A stretch of 64,000 nt of DNA. Origin: Serratia fonticola. Lineage in GTDB: Bacteria > Pseudomonadota > Gammaproteobacteria > Enterobacterales > Enterobacteriaceae. This document shows, piece after piece, positions 47,337 through 56,178 of the stretch. Both the position numbers and the translations under genes were made by a program. The notes under the pieces were generated by a model. The model was not told where the DNA came from, did not search any database, and saw nothing but the letters and a program-made list of their open reading frames with translations. Positions within the stretch are counted from its first letter, which is position 1, and each line of letters begins with the position of its first letter. Where the stretch lies: contig NZ_CP011254.1 of assembly GCF_001006005.1 (NCBI RefSeq), forward strand, positions 3,286,001 to 3,350,000, written 5' to 3'.

Positions 47337-47831
47337 TTACTCGCTGACGGTAACGCTGGTGATCACTACATCTTCAACCGGTACATCCTGGTGCATGCCG
47401 CTGCGGCCAGTTTTTACCGCTTTGATCTTCTCGACCACGTCCATGCCTTCTGCTACTTCGGCAAATACGCAGTAACCCCAACCCTGGGAGTTTTCAGCGC
47501 GGAAGTTCAGGAAGTCGTTATCAACCACGTTGATGAAGAACTGGGCGGTGGCAGAGTGTGGATCGTTGGTACGAGCCATTGCCAGGGTGCCACGGGTGTT
47601 TTTCAGGCCGTTGTTAGCTTCGTTCTTGATGGTTGCTTTGGTGTCTTTCTGATGCATACCAGGTTCAAAACCACCGCCCTGAACCATAAAGCCGTTGATA
47701 ACACGGTGGAAGATGGTGTTGTTGTAGAAGCCTTCACGGCAGTAGTTCAGGAAGTTTTCAACGGTAACCGGTGCCTTGTCAGCAAAGGTCTTGATAACGA
47801 TATCGCCGTGATTGGTGTGGAAAGTAACCAT
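47337..47831 (-). CDS. ppiB: Peptidyl-prolyl cis-trans isomerase B (cyclophilin)
   Basis: Cytoplasmic cyclophilin that speeds proline isomerisation during folding. 164 residues, as in E. coli, without a signal peptide. Active-site residues are in [13 protein letters not shown] (Arg, Phe, Met, Gln), [20 protein letters not shown], and the [14 protein letters not shown] end. Divergent from cysS across 286 bp. Confidence 0.97.
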   Translation of the reverse strand: MVTFHTNHGDIVIKTFADKAPVTVENFLNYCREGFYNNTIFHRVINGFMVQGGGFEPGMHQKDTKATIKNEANNGLKNTRGTLAMARTNDPHSATAQFFINVVDNDFLNFRAENSQGWGYCVFAEVAEGMDVVEKIKAVKTGRSGMHQDVPVEDVVITSVTVSE

Positions 47832-48117
47832 AGTTTTAGTCCTAGCAAGATGAAATGAGCTGTCACATAGGAAGGCGTGTGAGCAATCAGACCGACTTTA
47901 TAACATATCTCAATTAATCAGTCAGCAGTGGCTAGGGTGGCAGTTCCGCGGCAGAAATACACGTGTTGTAATCTTAGTCTGGATCAGGTTAATTCCGATC
48001 TCACGCAATTTTCTGCCGATCAATTCAGCAATCCTTGGGCTTGACCTTGCAATAGAGCAGCCTTCGGGTTTCAATATGCGGATATGTTTGTTATCACGCA
48101 CACCACGGACAGCCCTG

Positions 48118-49503
48118 ATGCTAAAGATATTTAATACCCTGAGTCGTCAAAAAGAGGAATTTAAGCCCATTCATGCCGGTAAAGTCGGTATGTACGTGTG
48201 CGGGGTAACCATTTATGACCTGTGTCATATCGGCCACGGGCGTACCTTTGTTGCTTTCGACGTGGTAGCGCGCTACCTGCGTTACCTCGGTTATTCGCTG
48301 AACTACGTGCGTAACGTGACCGACGTGGACGATAAAATCATCCGCCGCGCGGCAGAAAACGGCGAAACCTGCGATCAACTGACCACGCGTATGCTGGCAG
48401 AGATGCACGCCGATTTTGATTCGCTGCTGATCGAACGCCCGGATCAGGAGCCGCGAGCTACCCACCATATCGAAGAAATCATCGAGATCACCCAACGCCT
48501 GTTGGCGCGTGATCATGCCTATGTGGCCAGCAACGGTGACGTGATGTTCTCCATCGATAGCGATCCGCAATACGGCCTGCTGTCACGCCAGGATCTGGAA
48601 CAACTGCAAGCCGGTGCGCGCGTAGAAATCGACGACGTGAAACGCAACCCGATGGACTTCGTGCTGTGGAAGATGTCCAAGCCGGGCGAACCAAGCTGGG
48701 AATCGCCTTGGGGCCCAGGCCGTCCAGGCTGGCATATCGAATGCTCGGCCATGAACTGCAAACAGCTTGGCGCCCATTTTGACATTCACGGCGGTGGCTC
48801 CGATCTGATGTTCCCGCACCACGAGAACGAGATTGCCCAATCCAGCTGCGCGCATGATGGCCCGTACGTCAATTACTGGATGCACTCCGGGATGGTGATG
48901 ATCGACAGAGAGAAGATGTCCAAGTCATTGAACAACTTCTTTACTATCCGCGACGTGCTGGGCTACTACGACGCCGAAACCGTGCGTTACTTCCTGATGT
49001 CTGGCCACTACCGCAGCCAACTGAACTACAGCGAAGACAACCTCAAGCAGGCGCGTGCCTCGCTGGAACGTTTGTACACTGCGCTGCGTGGCACCGATGC
49101 CAATGCTCAACCCGCTGGTGGTGAAGTGTTTGAAGCTCGCTTCCGTGAAGCCATGGACGACGACTTTAACACCCCAGAAGCCTATTCCGCGTTGTTCGAC
49201 TTGGCGCGTGAAGTCAATCGTCTGAAGAGCGAAGACATGGCGGCGGCGAATGGGTTGGCGGCAGAGCTGCGTAAACTGGCCAAGGTACTGGGCCTGCTGC
49301 AACAGGAGCCAGAACAGTTCCTGCAAGGTGGTGCGCAAGCGGACGACTCGGAAGTGGCAGAGATTGAAGCGTTGATCAAACAACGTAACGACGCACGTGC
49401 CGCCAAAGATTGGGCGCTGGCAGATGCCGCTCGCGATCGGTTGAACGAGATGAATATCGTGCTGGAAGATGGCCCGCAGGGGACTAGCTGGCGCCGTAAG
49501 TAA
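48118..49503 (+). CDS. cysS: Cysteinyl-tRNA synthetase
   Basis: Class I aminoacyl-tRNA synthetase, essential. 461 residues from the ATG at 48118 ([17 protein letters not shown]), the exact E. coli length; an upstream extension to 48076 is open but unlike the family, and the ribosome site at the chosen start is poor. HIGH motif CHIGHGRTF, Zn ligands including the CGV near residue 28 and HIECSAMNC, and the KMSKS loop ([10 protein letters not shown]) are visible. A strong terminator follows. Confidence 0.97.
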   Translation: MLKIFNTLSRQKEEFKPIHAGKVGMYVCGVTIYDLCHIGHGRTFVAFDVVARYLRYLGYSLNYVRNVTDVDDKIIRRAAENGETCDQLTTRMLAEMHADFDSLLIERPDQEPRATHHIEEIIEITQRLLARDHAYVASNGDVMFSIDSDPQYGLLSRQDLEQLQAGARVEIDDVKRNPMDFVLWKMSKPGEPSWESPWGPGRPGWHIECSAMNCKQLGAHFDIHGGGSDLMFPHHENEIAQSSCAHDGPYVNYWMHSGMVMIDREKMSKSLNNFFTIRDVLGYYDAETVRYFLMSGHYRSQLNYSEDNLKQARASLERLYTALRGTDANAQPAGGEVFEARFREAMDDDFNTPEAYSALFDLAREVNRLKSEDMAAANGLAAELRKLAKVLGLLQQEPEQFLQGGAQADDSEVAEIEALIKQRNDARAAKDWALADAARDRLNEMNIVLEDGPQGTSWRRK

Positions 49504-49530
49504 GCTAGGCTCTTGATGAGCATGAGTAGA

Positions 49531-49560
49531 GCTGGGCCGCTTGAGCGGCCCGGCTTTTTT
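49531..49560 (+). terminator. Intrinsic terminator of cysS
   Basis: GCTGGGCCGCT and AGCGGCCCGGC form an 11-position stem (one G-T pair) with a two-base central gap, followed by six T. It marks the left edge of the AT-rich insert. Confidence 0.93.
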
Positions 49561-49590
49561 AGCTTTAAAGCATAATAATTAAGATGACAT

Positions 49591-50280
49591 TCACCACAGT
49601 TTATTAAAATGAGTTGTTAAAGGAGTTTCATGCTTAGTTGCTAATGAGTCATTGCAGACAACGAATTTTGGTTTTGAAACCAGTAGTTCCGGAAGATCTA
49701 ATTGCCCATTCATCAATAAGTAATCATATAAGTCAAGCATATTATCATTAGTAGTATCAACAAGTAATCGGCCTAATGTGATATGTATAATATTTTTATG
49801 CAGTTCTTGTGGGATAGCGATGGTATCGTATACCTCCTTTCTAAAAGTCATTAGTGTTGATGATTCTCCAATTAATATCAACGTACCGTTAGAGGTTAGC
49901 AACACATCTTTAAACTTAATCTTTAGTGCTCCTATCTTATTGTAAATATTTACTATTTTTCGACAAAATAAAACCAACTCACTTTTCTTGCTGTCAAATA
50001 TTGGCCTCGTATCGTTAAAAATAGTGAGAAGAGTAGAGTGCAACCTTTCTTGTGGTTCAATAGATATGAACGGAAATAGCGCAGCCAAAGCATGACAGTA
50101 ATCATCAATGCTGTTGATGAAATCAAAGAATTCCTTGTCGGCATCTTTATAAAAAGGAATGCCAAGTTGACCAACATTTAAACTAATATCAATGATGTTA
50201 TCATCATTTATTTGCTTAAGCCATATAGAACCTTTTTCAAGTTTTTTAAATGTGGCATTTTTAATAAAAGCATACCTCAT
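49591..50280 (-). CDS. 2H phosphoesterase-like protein of unknown role
   Basis: 229 residues, AT-rich. Two H-x-T motifs are visible, H81-S-T83 (RLHSTLLTIFND) and H166-I-T168 (NIIHITLGRLL), 85 residues apart. This is the defining pattern of the 2H superfamily (LigT/2'-5' RNA ligase, cyclic phosphodiesterases). Overall similarity is too low to name a subfamily. The start overlaps the aminotransferase stop by one base (TAATG), so it is coupled to that gene. Third gene of the dehydrogenase-aminotransferase-2H unit. Substrate unknown; a cyclic phosphate or a nucleotide-like intermediate is possible. Confidence 0.65.
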   Translation of the reverse strand: MRYAFIKNATFKKLEKGSIWLKQINDDNIIDISLNVGQLGIPFYKDADKEFFDFINSIDDYCHALAALFPFISIEPQERLHSTLLTIFNDTRPIFDSKKSELVLFCRKIVNIYNKIGALKIKFKDVLLTSNGTLILIGESSTLMTFRKEVYDTIAIPQELHKNIIHITLGRLLVDTTNDNMLDLYDYLLMNGQLDLPELLVSKPKFVVCNDSLATKHETPLTTHFNKLW

Positions 50281-51389
50281 TATCGATCCTCCTCAAAAAA
50301 TTTTTGAATGACTTGGCAAGTATAAAGAATGCTTTCATTTGATAATTCGGGGTATATTGGTAATGAAAGTAGCTGCTCAGCAGCGATCTCGGATATTTTC
50401 AAACAATTACTTTTTTTACATATTAATTCGAAGGCTGGTTGATTGTGTACAGGGATAGGATAATGGATTCCAGTTTCTATTCCGTTTAGGGTTAAAAACT
50501 CTTTTAATGCATTTCTTTTTTCTGTTCTAATTGCAAAGACATGGTAGACATGCTTTGCCTCAGGTAACACGGTGCTAGTGATTACAGGGAGTCTAGATAA
50601 GTATTTTTTATATAGATTTGCTTTGTTTATTCTAGCGCTAGTCCATAATGGTAAGTGTTTTAATTTTATATCGAGGATGGCACCTTGTATTGCATCCATT
50701 CTATAGTTATAACCTTCAATGTTATGTTCGTATTTTCGAGTGCTTCCCCAGTCACGGATTAGTTTAAGTTTTTCTGCATACACTTCATTGTTTGTAACTA
50801 CAGCTCCCGCCTCTCCGTAGGCACCTAAGTTTTTCCCAGGGTAAAAGCTAAAGCATGCCATGTCTCCTATAGATCCTATCCTATGCCCTTTATATTCGCT
50901 ATCATGTGCTTGAGCAGCATCCTCGATAAGAACTAGTCCATGTTTACGGCTTATATTTCTGATTTTATCTATTTCACATGGGTTACCGTGTAGATGAACA
51001 ACGATAATGGCTTTCGTTTTATCGGTGATCAGGCATTCTATTTTTTCATAATCTATATTCAACGTTTTATCAGAAATATCAACCAATACAGGCACTGCCC
51101 TTGATAACCTGATTGCTGCTACGGTGGCAACAAATGTGGCAGCTGTAGTGATCACTTCATCTCCTTCTTGGATACCAGCTGCGAGAAGAGCCATATGTAA
51201 CGCGCTTGTTCCAGAATTACAGGCTACGGCATAGGATACATTACAAAAATTGGCAAAATTCCTCTCAAATTGAAAAACCTGTTCACCAAGACAATAATGA
51301 CCACTTTTAACTACATTCAATATGGCAGTGTTAATCTCTGTTTCTATAGAGTTATATTGAGAAACCAGATCTAAATATTTAACCTTCAT
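50280..51389 (-). CDS. DegT/DnrJ/EryC1-type PLP-dependent sugar aminotransferase
   Basis: 369 residues of the type that aminates keto-sugars (as nucleotides or free). The PLP-binding Lys is K186 in FSFYPGKNLGAYGEAG. EDAAQAHDSEYKG (D157) and CNSGTSALHMALLAAG contact the cofactor, and GIHYPIPVHNQPAF is the typical C-terminal loop. ATG follows directly after the TAG of the dehydrogenase gene, with no gap. The partner dehydrogenase resembles those that oxidise a sugar hydroxyl before amination, as in the WlbA-WlbC pair; the exact sugar cannot be told. Confidence 0.88.
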   Translation of the reverse strand: MKVKYLDLVSQYNSIETEINTAILNVVKSGHYCLGEQVFQFERNFANFCNVSYAVACNSGTSALHMALLAAGIQEGDEVITTAATFVATVAAIRLSRAVPVLVDISDKTLNIDYEKIECLITDKTKAIIVVHLHGNPCEIDKIRNISRKHGLVLIEDAAQAHDSEYKGHRIGSIGDMACFSFYPGKNLGAYGEAGAVVTNNEVYAEKLKLIRDWGSTRKYEHNIEGYNYRMDAIQGAILDIKLKHLPLWTSARINKANLYKKYLSRLPVITSTVLPEAKHVYHVFAIRTEKRNALKEFLTLNGIETGIHYPIPVHNQPAFELICKKSNCLKISEIAAEQLLSLPIYPELSNESILYTCQVIQKFFEEDR

Positions 51390-52397
51390 CTATAATACCT
51401 CCACTGTACTGACAGGAACAAAATCACCATTATTTTCTATAGACCGATCAATGCTTTCTAATAGAATTAAGATGTCCAGTGCGAACATTGCGTTATCATT
51501 TTTACAATCTCTTTTCTTTATTAGTTTCATAAAGCTATTTATTTGATTCTGTATGGCTTCTGTTTTTTTTAGATAAATCTTTTCTTTTAATAAAGGTCTG
51601 TTGTAATCAATGGTTTCTAACTTTTCTGGTATTTCATTTTTATAAATGGTGATTTTGTTTTCGGATAGGCAGTCGTCATAGAATAATGAGCCTTTAGAAC
51701 CGATAATCACTGTATCCCTAAATTTACAGGGGCTTAACCAGTTAACAACAATAGATGCATTGAATCCCTCCTCATACCGTATCAATATTTGGCAAAAGGT
51801 TTCATTATAACCTGAATGACTTTTAACGCCTGAGGCCGAAACAGATAACGGACGCTTTCCAAATAAAGACTTGATAATATAAAGATCATGTATGGCCAAG
51901 TCCCAATGAACATTTACATCCTTTCTAAATCTACCAAAGTTTGAACGGTTTGATTGATATAAAATCGGATTGCCTAGATTAACTTCATCCTTAATCGCTT
52001 TACGCAGGGCTTTAACTTCGGGTGTATGTAGATATGTATGGCTTGAAAAAATTATCTTCCTATTTTTATTTGCTAAATCTATTAATTCCTTCAGTTCTTC
52101 AGAATTTGGAGTGATAGGTTTTTCAACGAAAATATGCTTATTGTTTTCTAAAGCCAACTTAGCAAGTCGGTAGTGGGTATGTGCTGGGGTGATGATGAAT
52201 ACAGAATCAATAGATTGATCACGAAGGATGGTTTCATAGCAATCAACTGAAATTATTTTGTCACTAATATTTTCATAAGGTGACGAAATTTTTATATTTA
52301 CGTCATGAATGAATATTTTACTAATATCATTATTATTAATAGCATTGCGAATGATGTTCCGTCCCCAATACCCAGCGCCAATGATTCCTATATTCAT
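51390..52397 (-). CDS. Gfo/Idh/MocA-family sugar dehydrogenase
   Basis: 335 residues from the ATG at 52397, which follows GGAGGTGTT; the longer frame to 52424 lacks a site. N-terminal Rossmann motif IGIIGAGYWGRN (7-12), then the family EKP motif (VEKPITPN, 92-94) and WDLAIHDL (164-170) holding the catalytic Asp-His pair. It probably oxidises a sugar hydroxyl to a ketone with NAD(P) for the adjoining aminotransferase. First gene of a three-gene unit with zero or one-base junctions. AT-rich codon use unlike the flanking core genes. Confidence 0.87.
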   Translation of the reverse strand: MNIGIIGAGYWGRNIIRNAINNNDISKIFIHDVNIKISSPYENISDKIISVDCYETILRDQSIDSVFIITPAHTHYRLAKLALENNKHIFVEKPITPNSEELKELIDLANKNRKIIFSSHTYLHTPEVKALRKAIKDEVNLGNPILYQSNRSNFGRFRKDVNVHWDLAIHDLYIIKSLFGKRPLSVSASGVKSHSGYNETFCQILIRYEEGFNASIVVNWLSPCKFRDTVIIGSKGSLFYDDCLSENKITIYKNEIPEKLETIDYNRPLLKEKIYLKKTEAIQNQINSFMKLIKKRDCKNDNAMFALDILILLESIDRSIENNGDFVPVSTVEVL

Positions 52398-52469
52398 AAC
52401 ACCTCCATTGTCATCAAAGTTCAATAATGCTAATGTGGTGGTTACAATGATGTTAACAAGATCACAAAA

Positions 52470-53660
52470 ATGAAATACAACATTGGCAATATTACGCTGC
52501 TATCATCCATGACATTCTTTCAATTTTTTACCCAGGGAACATGGAGCATGACCCTTGGGCTGGTATTAGAAAATAATCACATGGCAAGCAATATTAAAAC
52601 AGCTTTCTTTTTACTAGGAGTTGCAACTATAGTATCCCCTTTGGCTGTCGGCTATATCTCAGACAAGATCACATCGCCGAAAGTCATATTAGCAGTTCTG
52701 TACTTATTGAATGGGCTAAATTTTATATTATTATATATTTCATTTAATTATGGCAATATTAATATTGTTATGGGGATTGTTTTTCTTACAGGAATATTAT
52801 TCTATCCTACGATATCTTTGGTTAACTCAATAACATTTCAAAATATAAGTAATGAAAAACTGTTTCCTATTATAAGATCATTTGGAACCCTAGGATTCAT
52901 CTTCTCTGGATTTGTCATCGGATATTATGAAATTGAAGATAACCATATTCTGTATTTGGTTGCATCTTTTTTATCAGTATTAATGGCACTCATGTCTATA
53001 AGTGGTAATCTAAAATTAAATGTGAGAAGAAAAAATGTCAAGGAGGGATTTATTTTAGGTTTAAGCAGCGTATGGTACTCGATTAAAAAAGGAAACTCGG
53101 TCGTGATAATAATATGTGCCTTGTTGCTTATGATTTCACAGGTCTCCTATAGTGCATATATACCTATTTATCTTAGACATCTAGGCTTTAAAAGTCCAAC
53201 AAGCATAATGCAATTGGCTGTAATTTCGGAACTTTTTTTAATTATTTCCTTGTCGTTATTTCTTGATAAATTTAAATTAAAAAATATTATAATTTTTGGT
53301 GCCATTGCCTACTTCATGAGGAATATATTAATTGTTAGTGCTGAGGTTTATGATTTTACTGTGTTGATAGTTGTTGCTCTTATCATTCAGGGTTTTTCTT
53401 GGGTGTTCTTTTTTATAGCACTTGATATATTGTTGAAAAATATCTCATCTGATAAAAATAATCATCAAATGCAAGGTTTTAAGATTTTTTTTATTAATGG
53501 CATTGGTTACTCATTCGCTTCCTTAGTTTGTGGTATGGCATATAATAATTGGGTGGGAGTTGATGTGACTGAAGGTTGGGTTTATTTTTGGAGCATTCCC
53601 ATGGTTACGTCAATTTTTGCACTTGGTATATTAATATTTACCGTAAAACATAAAGGTTAG
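52470..53660 (+). CDS. MFS transporter of the nucleoside:H+ symporter type
   Basis: 396 residues, about 12 membrane helices, very AT-rich. It aligns by eye with NupG/XapB: helix 1 FFQFFTQGTWSMTLG, the PIIRSFGTLGFIFSGFVIG region (NupG PPIRIWGTIGF), and ISELFLIISLSLFLDKFKLKNIIIFGAIAYFMR (NupG ISETLFILTIPFFLSRYGIKNVMMISIVAWILR). It therefore likely moves a nucleoside or sugar-like compound. Divergent from the dehydrogenase gene across 72 bp. Import of a substrate or export of the product of the neighbouring operon are both possible. Confidence 0.8.
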   Translation: MKYNIGNITLLSSMTFFQFFTQGTWSMTLGLVLENNHMASNIKTAFFLLGVATIVSPLAVGYISDKITSPKVILAVLYLLNGLNFILLYISFNYGNINIVMGIVFLTGILFYPTISLVNSITFQNISNEKLFPIIRSFGTLGFIFSGFVIGYYEIEDNHILYLVASFLSVLMALMSISGNLKLNVRRKNVKEGFILGLSSVWYSIKKGNSVVIIICALLLMISQVSYSAYIPIYLRHLGFKSPTSIMQLAVISELFLIISLSLFLDKFKLKNIIIFGAIAYFMRNILIVSAEVYDFTVLIVVALIIQGFSWVFFFIALDILLKNISSDKNNHQMQGFKIFFINGIGYSFASLVCGMAYNNWVGVDVTEGWVYFWSIPMVTSIFALGILIFTVKHKG

Positions 53661-53701
53661 TTTACTATTAAGCGATTTTCTTGATGGCCCAACTTAATTA
53701 G

Positions 53702-53860
53702 CAGAGAAACCTGATTGATGCGATGACCATACGTGACGTCAAAAAACACAAGATTGAAGTTAACTTTAAGCTAACGGTAAGGAAAAGGACGACCCTGGAC
53801 GAACTGTATGGCTCGTTGCGTGCTATGCAACACGTGTGCTTCGTCGCATTGGAGCATTAG
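53702..53860 (+). pseudogene. C-terminal remnant of an unidentified gene
   Basis: An open stretch reads QRNLIDAMTIRDVKK then ends in LYGSLRAMQHVCFVALEH before TAG. It may be read as 45 codons from the ATG at 53723. There is no ribosome site and no upstream coding sequence. It sits between the AT-rich insert and the ybcJ terminator and uses GC-richer codons than the insert. I read it as the tail of a core gene cut away when the insert arrived; the family is not recognised. Confidence 0.4.
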
Positions 53861-53880
53861 CGGGTTTGAGCGGATCAAAA

Positions 53881-53914
53881 ATGCCGGGTAGCTTAGCCGA
53901 CCCGGCATTTTTTT
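53881..53914. terminator. Bidirectional terminator between the insert and ybcJ
   Basis: ATGCCGGGT and ACCCGGCAT form a 9-bp stem with a 10-base loop followed by seven T on the plus strand and preceded by AAAA, so it can serve ybcJ on the minus strand as well. Confidence 0.9.
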
Positions 53915-53930
53915 CCTGGCGGTTGAACAA

Positions 53931-54143
53931 TCAGGCTTTAACCGTGACGCTCATGCCTTTGTAGCTGACCTTCTGGCCATCAACGATCTTGCAGCGCTTA
54001 CGCGTTTCGACCTGACCGTTTACTTTGACCTGCCCTTCGGCGATCACTTCTTTCGCGGCACCGCCGCTGTCACACCAGCCCTGGAACTTCAGCAGATCGC
54101 ACAGTTCGACATGAGGGTGACCTTCCAGATTGAAAATTTCCAT
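53931..54143 (-). CDS. ybcJ: YbcJ, S4-type RNA-binding protein
   Basis: 70 residues, the E. coli length. The S4 domain core is KFQGWCDSGGAAKEVIAEGQVKVNGQVETRKRCKIVDGQKVSY. A small cytoplasmic RNA-binding protein, probably ribosome-associated; its exact target is unknown. Starts 11 bases after the folD stop, so it is the second gene of a folD-ybcJ unit. Confidence 0.94.
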   Translation of the reverse strand: MEIFNLEGHPHVELCDLLKFQGWCDSGGAAKEVIAEGQVKVNGQVETRKRCKIVDGQKVSYKGMSVTVKA

Positions 54144-54154
54144 ACTGCCTTAAC

Positions 54155-55021
54155 TTAGTTAGGTTGAACGTCGTGAAATTCCTCGCAGGCTTGCAAGGTA
54201 TTTTGGATCAGTGTAGCAACGGTCATGGGGCCGACGCCACCTGGAACCGGAGTAATGAAGGCCGCACGTTCGCTTGCGGCTTCGAAGTCTACGTCGCCGA
54301 CTACTTTACCACTTTCCAAGCGGTTGATGCCGACATCGATCACGATCGCACCCGGTTTGATCCAATCTCCTGGGATAAACCCAGGTTTGCCCACGGCAAC
54401 GATCAGCAGATCGGCATTCTCGACGTGGTGGCGCAGGTTTTTGGTAAAGCGGTGCGTGACGGTGGTGGTACAGCCAGCCAGCAGCAGCTCCATACTCATC
54501 GGGCGGCCAACGATGTTGGAGGCACCCACCACCACGGCGTTCAGGCCATAGGTATCAATGTTGTAGCGTTCCAGCAGGGTGACAATGCCGCGTGGGGTAC
54601 AAGGGCGCAGTTTAGGCGCGCGCTGGCACAGGCGGCCGACGTTGTAAGGATGGAAACCGTCCACGTCTTTATCCGGGCTGATGCGCTCCAGCACCTTCAC
54701 GTTATCAATGCCTGCAGGCAAAGGGAGCTGTACCAGAATGCCGTCAATTTCTTTATCGGCGTTTAATTTGTCGATCAGCGCCAGCAGTTCAGGCTCGGTG
54801 GTAGAGGCTGGCAGATCGTAAGAGCGGGAGATAAAGCCCACTTCCTCACAGGCCTTGCGCTTGCTGGCGACATAAATCTGCGAAGCCGGATTCTCACCAA
54901 CCAGTACCACCGCCAGGCCCGGCGCACGCTTGCCGGCCGCCAGACGTTGTTTCACTTGCTCAGCTACTTCGTTTCTAACCTGCTGCGCAATCGTTTTGCC
55001 ATCAATAATCTTTGCTGCCAT
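54155..55021 (-). CDS. folD: Methylenetetrahydrofolate dehydrogenase/cyclohydrolase
   Basis: Bifunctional one-carbon enzyme that interconverts 5,10-methylene- and 10-formyl-THF with NADP. 288 residues, the E. coli length. Characteristic segments are [23 protein letters not shown] with the catalytic Lys, [45 protein letters not shown] (Rossmann) and [23 protein letters not shown] at 55021; TTCCTCACTG upstream on the coding strand gives a weak AGTGAGGA ribosome site. Next to argU, as in E. coli. Confidence 0.97.
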   Translation of the reverse strand: MAAKIIDGKTIAQQVRNEVAEQVKQRLAAGKRAPGLAVVLVGENPASQIYVASKRKACEEVGFISRSYDLPASTTEPELLALIDKLNADKEIDGILVQLPLPAGIDNVKVLERISPDKDVDGFHPYNVGRLCQRAPKLRPCTPRGIVTLLERYNIDTYGLNAVVVGASNIVGRPMSMELLLAGCTTTVTHRFTKNLRHHVENADLLIVAVGKPGFIPGDWIKPGAIVIDVGINRLESGKVVGDVDFEAASERAAFITPVPGGVGPMTVATLIQNTLQACEEFHDVQPN

Positions 55022-55249
55022 CAGTGAGGAAATCCATCATTTAAGAAAAGCGGGGGATGGCGCTATTTTGGCAGAAGAGAGGCGCGCTGTCAGGCTTTCG
55101 ATCGGGTTAATGCAGAGAATAAGCACACGATTGCGTAGCGGTTTATACATTTTTTACACCAACGGAATGATCCTCTACGCTTTTTTTACCTCCAGTCTTT
55201 TAGGCTTAACCCATCGCCCCTGGCGTTTGGGGCCTATGGAGGCAGGATC

Positions 55250-55462
55250 ATGAAGACGATTACTCGGCTCTATCCATTGCATCAACCTGGTGGAAATCCA
55301 GCAGATGAGCAGCGGCATATTGGTGAAACGGTGTTTGATTCTTCCCTACATCCGGCGCAGGTGGCGTTGTTGCAGGCGTTACATCGGCTTTGTAAGCCGA
55401 AGGAGGGCCGTCCTTCCTGGAGCCAACGTATGGCGCAGTGGTACAAAAGGGGCCGTCAATGA
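55250..55462 (+). CDS. Small hypothetical protein
   Basis: 70 residues, GGAGGCAGGATC directly before the ATG. Soluble, basic C-terminus (SWSQRMAQWYKRGRQ). No family recognised. Its stop overlaps the start of the next gene (ATGA), so the two are expressed together. The pair lies between folD and argU. Confidence 0.6.
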   Translation: MKTITRLYPLHQPGGNPADEQRHIGETVFDSSLHPAQVALLQALHRLCKPKEGRPSWSQRMAQWYKRGRQ

Positions 55463-55764
55463 TGCGTTGTGTTCCTTTAGTGCTGGTATTGCTGCTTGCT
55501 ACGCCGCTTTGTCAGGCATCGATGAATACCTTGGTAGCCAGTGAGTTGCCTAGGGCAATGCTGGCGCAGACCTGTAATGTGCTGAACGTTCCGCAGGCCG
55601 ATTGGGGGGATATCAACGCCGTGGTGCGATCGGCTCGTGCCTGTATGTCGCAAAAAGCAGGGCAAAGGCCAAACCCACGCCCATTGGCACCAGCGGCTGA
55701 ACCACAAGGGGGTGATGAGGCGGTATTATGGCAGGGGATTAGCGTAGCCAGATCATCGCGTTAG
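55459..55764 (+). CDS. Small secreted hypothetical protein
   Basis: 101 residues from the ATG at 55459, which overlaps the stop of the upstream gene by 4 bases; the frame reaches 55438 but that start lies inside the other gene. A Sec signal peptide (MMRCVPLVLVLLLATPLCQA) is clear. The mature part has two Cys (LAQTCNVLNVPQ and VRSARACMSQ) that may pair, then a Pro-rich tail. Family not recognised; periplasmic. Confidence 0.6.
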   Translation: MMRCVPLVLVLLLATPLCQASMNTLVASELPRAMLAQTCNVLNVPQADWGDINAVVRSARACMSQKAGQRPNPRPLAPAAEPQGGDEAVLWQGISVARSSR

Positions 55765-55839
55765 GGTGACTTACCATAGCTTTTGTGTGCGAAAAATCGC
55801 CATAAAACACCGCTGCCGCCGTCACATCGTCAAAAGGCA

Positions 55840-55867
55840 TTGACTCGATAACCTCTGACCGTATAAT
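55840..55867 (+). promoter_or_regulatory. sigma70 promoter of argU
   Basis: TTGACT (55840-55845) and TATAAT (55862-55867) with a 16-bp spacer, followed by a pyrimidine- and GC-rich segment before the tRNA. Strong consensus, as expected for a tRNA gene. Confidence 0.85.
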
Positions 55868-55906
55868 CCAACTCCGCAACCTCGGTTGCCGCATCCGTAT
55901 TTCAAT

Positions 55907-55983
55907 GCGCCCTTAGCTCAGTTGGATAGAGCAACGGCCTTCTAAGCCGTAGGTCACAGGTTCGAGCCCTGTAGGGCGTACCA
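55907..55983 (+). tRNA. argU: tRNA-Arg, anticodon TCT
   Basis: 77-nt cloverleaf with CCA encoded. The acceptor stem pairs GCGCCCT with AGGGCGT. The D arm is TAGCTCAGTTGGATAGAGCA. The anticodon stem ACGGC/GCCGT encloses CTTCTAA, with anticodon TCT at 55941-55943. The T arm has GTTCGAGCC. It reads the rare codon AGA. Downstream of folD as in E. coli, where the same tRNA hosts the DLP12 prophage. Confidence 0.97.
55960..55983. other. Probable attachment site (left end of the island) in the argU 3' end
   Basis: The 3' half of the tRNA (T arm to CCA) is the usual core for P4-type integrases, and such an integrase starts 196 bases downstream. No second copy of this segment is present in the window, so the right attachment site must lie beyond position 64000; the exact core cannot be fixed. 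Confidence 0.5.
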
Positions 55984-55996
55984 TTTCGAAGTAAAT

Positions 55997-56020
55997 AGAC
56001 GTCAACCGACGTCTTTTTTT
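55997..56020 (+). terminator. Terminator of argU
   Basis: AGACGT and ACGTCT enclose a 6-base loop and are followed by seven T. Confidence 0.85.
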
Positions 56021-56178
56021 ATTCCTAAAATTCAGTGATTTGGCTGATTTTAGCGCGTCGAAACTCTCTCAGAGTCTATCTACACCCACCAGCATCAAGT
56101 AGTATCTGTTGGTATATGTGATGGTACAACCCCGTTCAATGAAATCCTGTACCAACAGCCAGCAACGGAGGGCCTCAA

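Noticed and set aside
49591..53660. O-antigen or capsule biosynthesis cluster
   Set aside because: No glycosyltransferase, flippase of the Wzx type, polymerase or nucleotide-sugar synthase is present; the MFS gene resembles nucleoside symporters instead.
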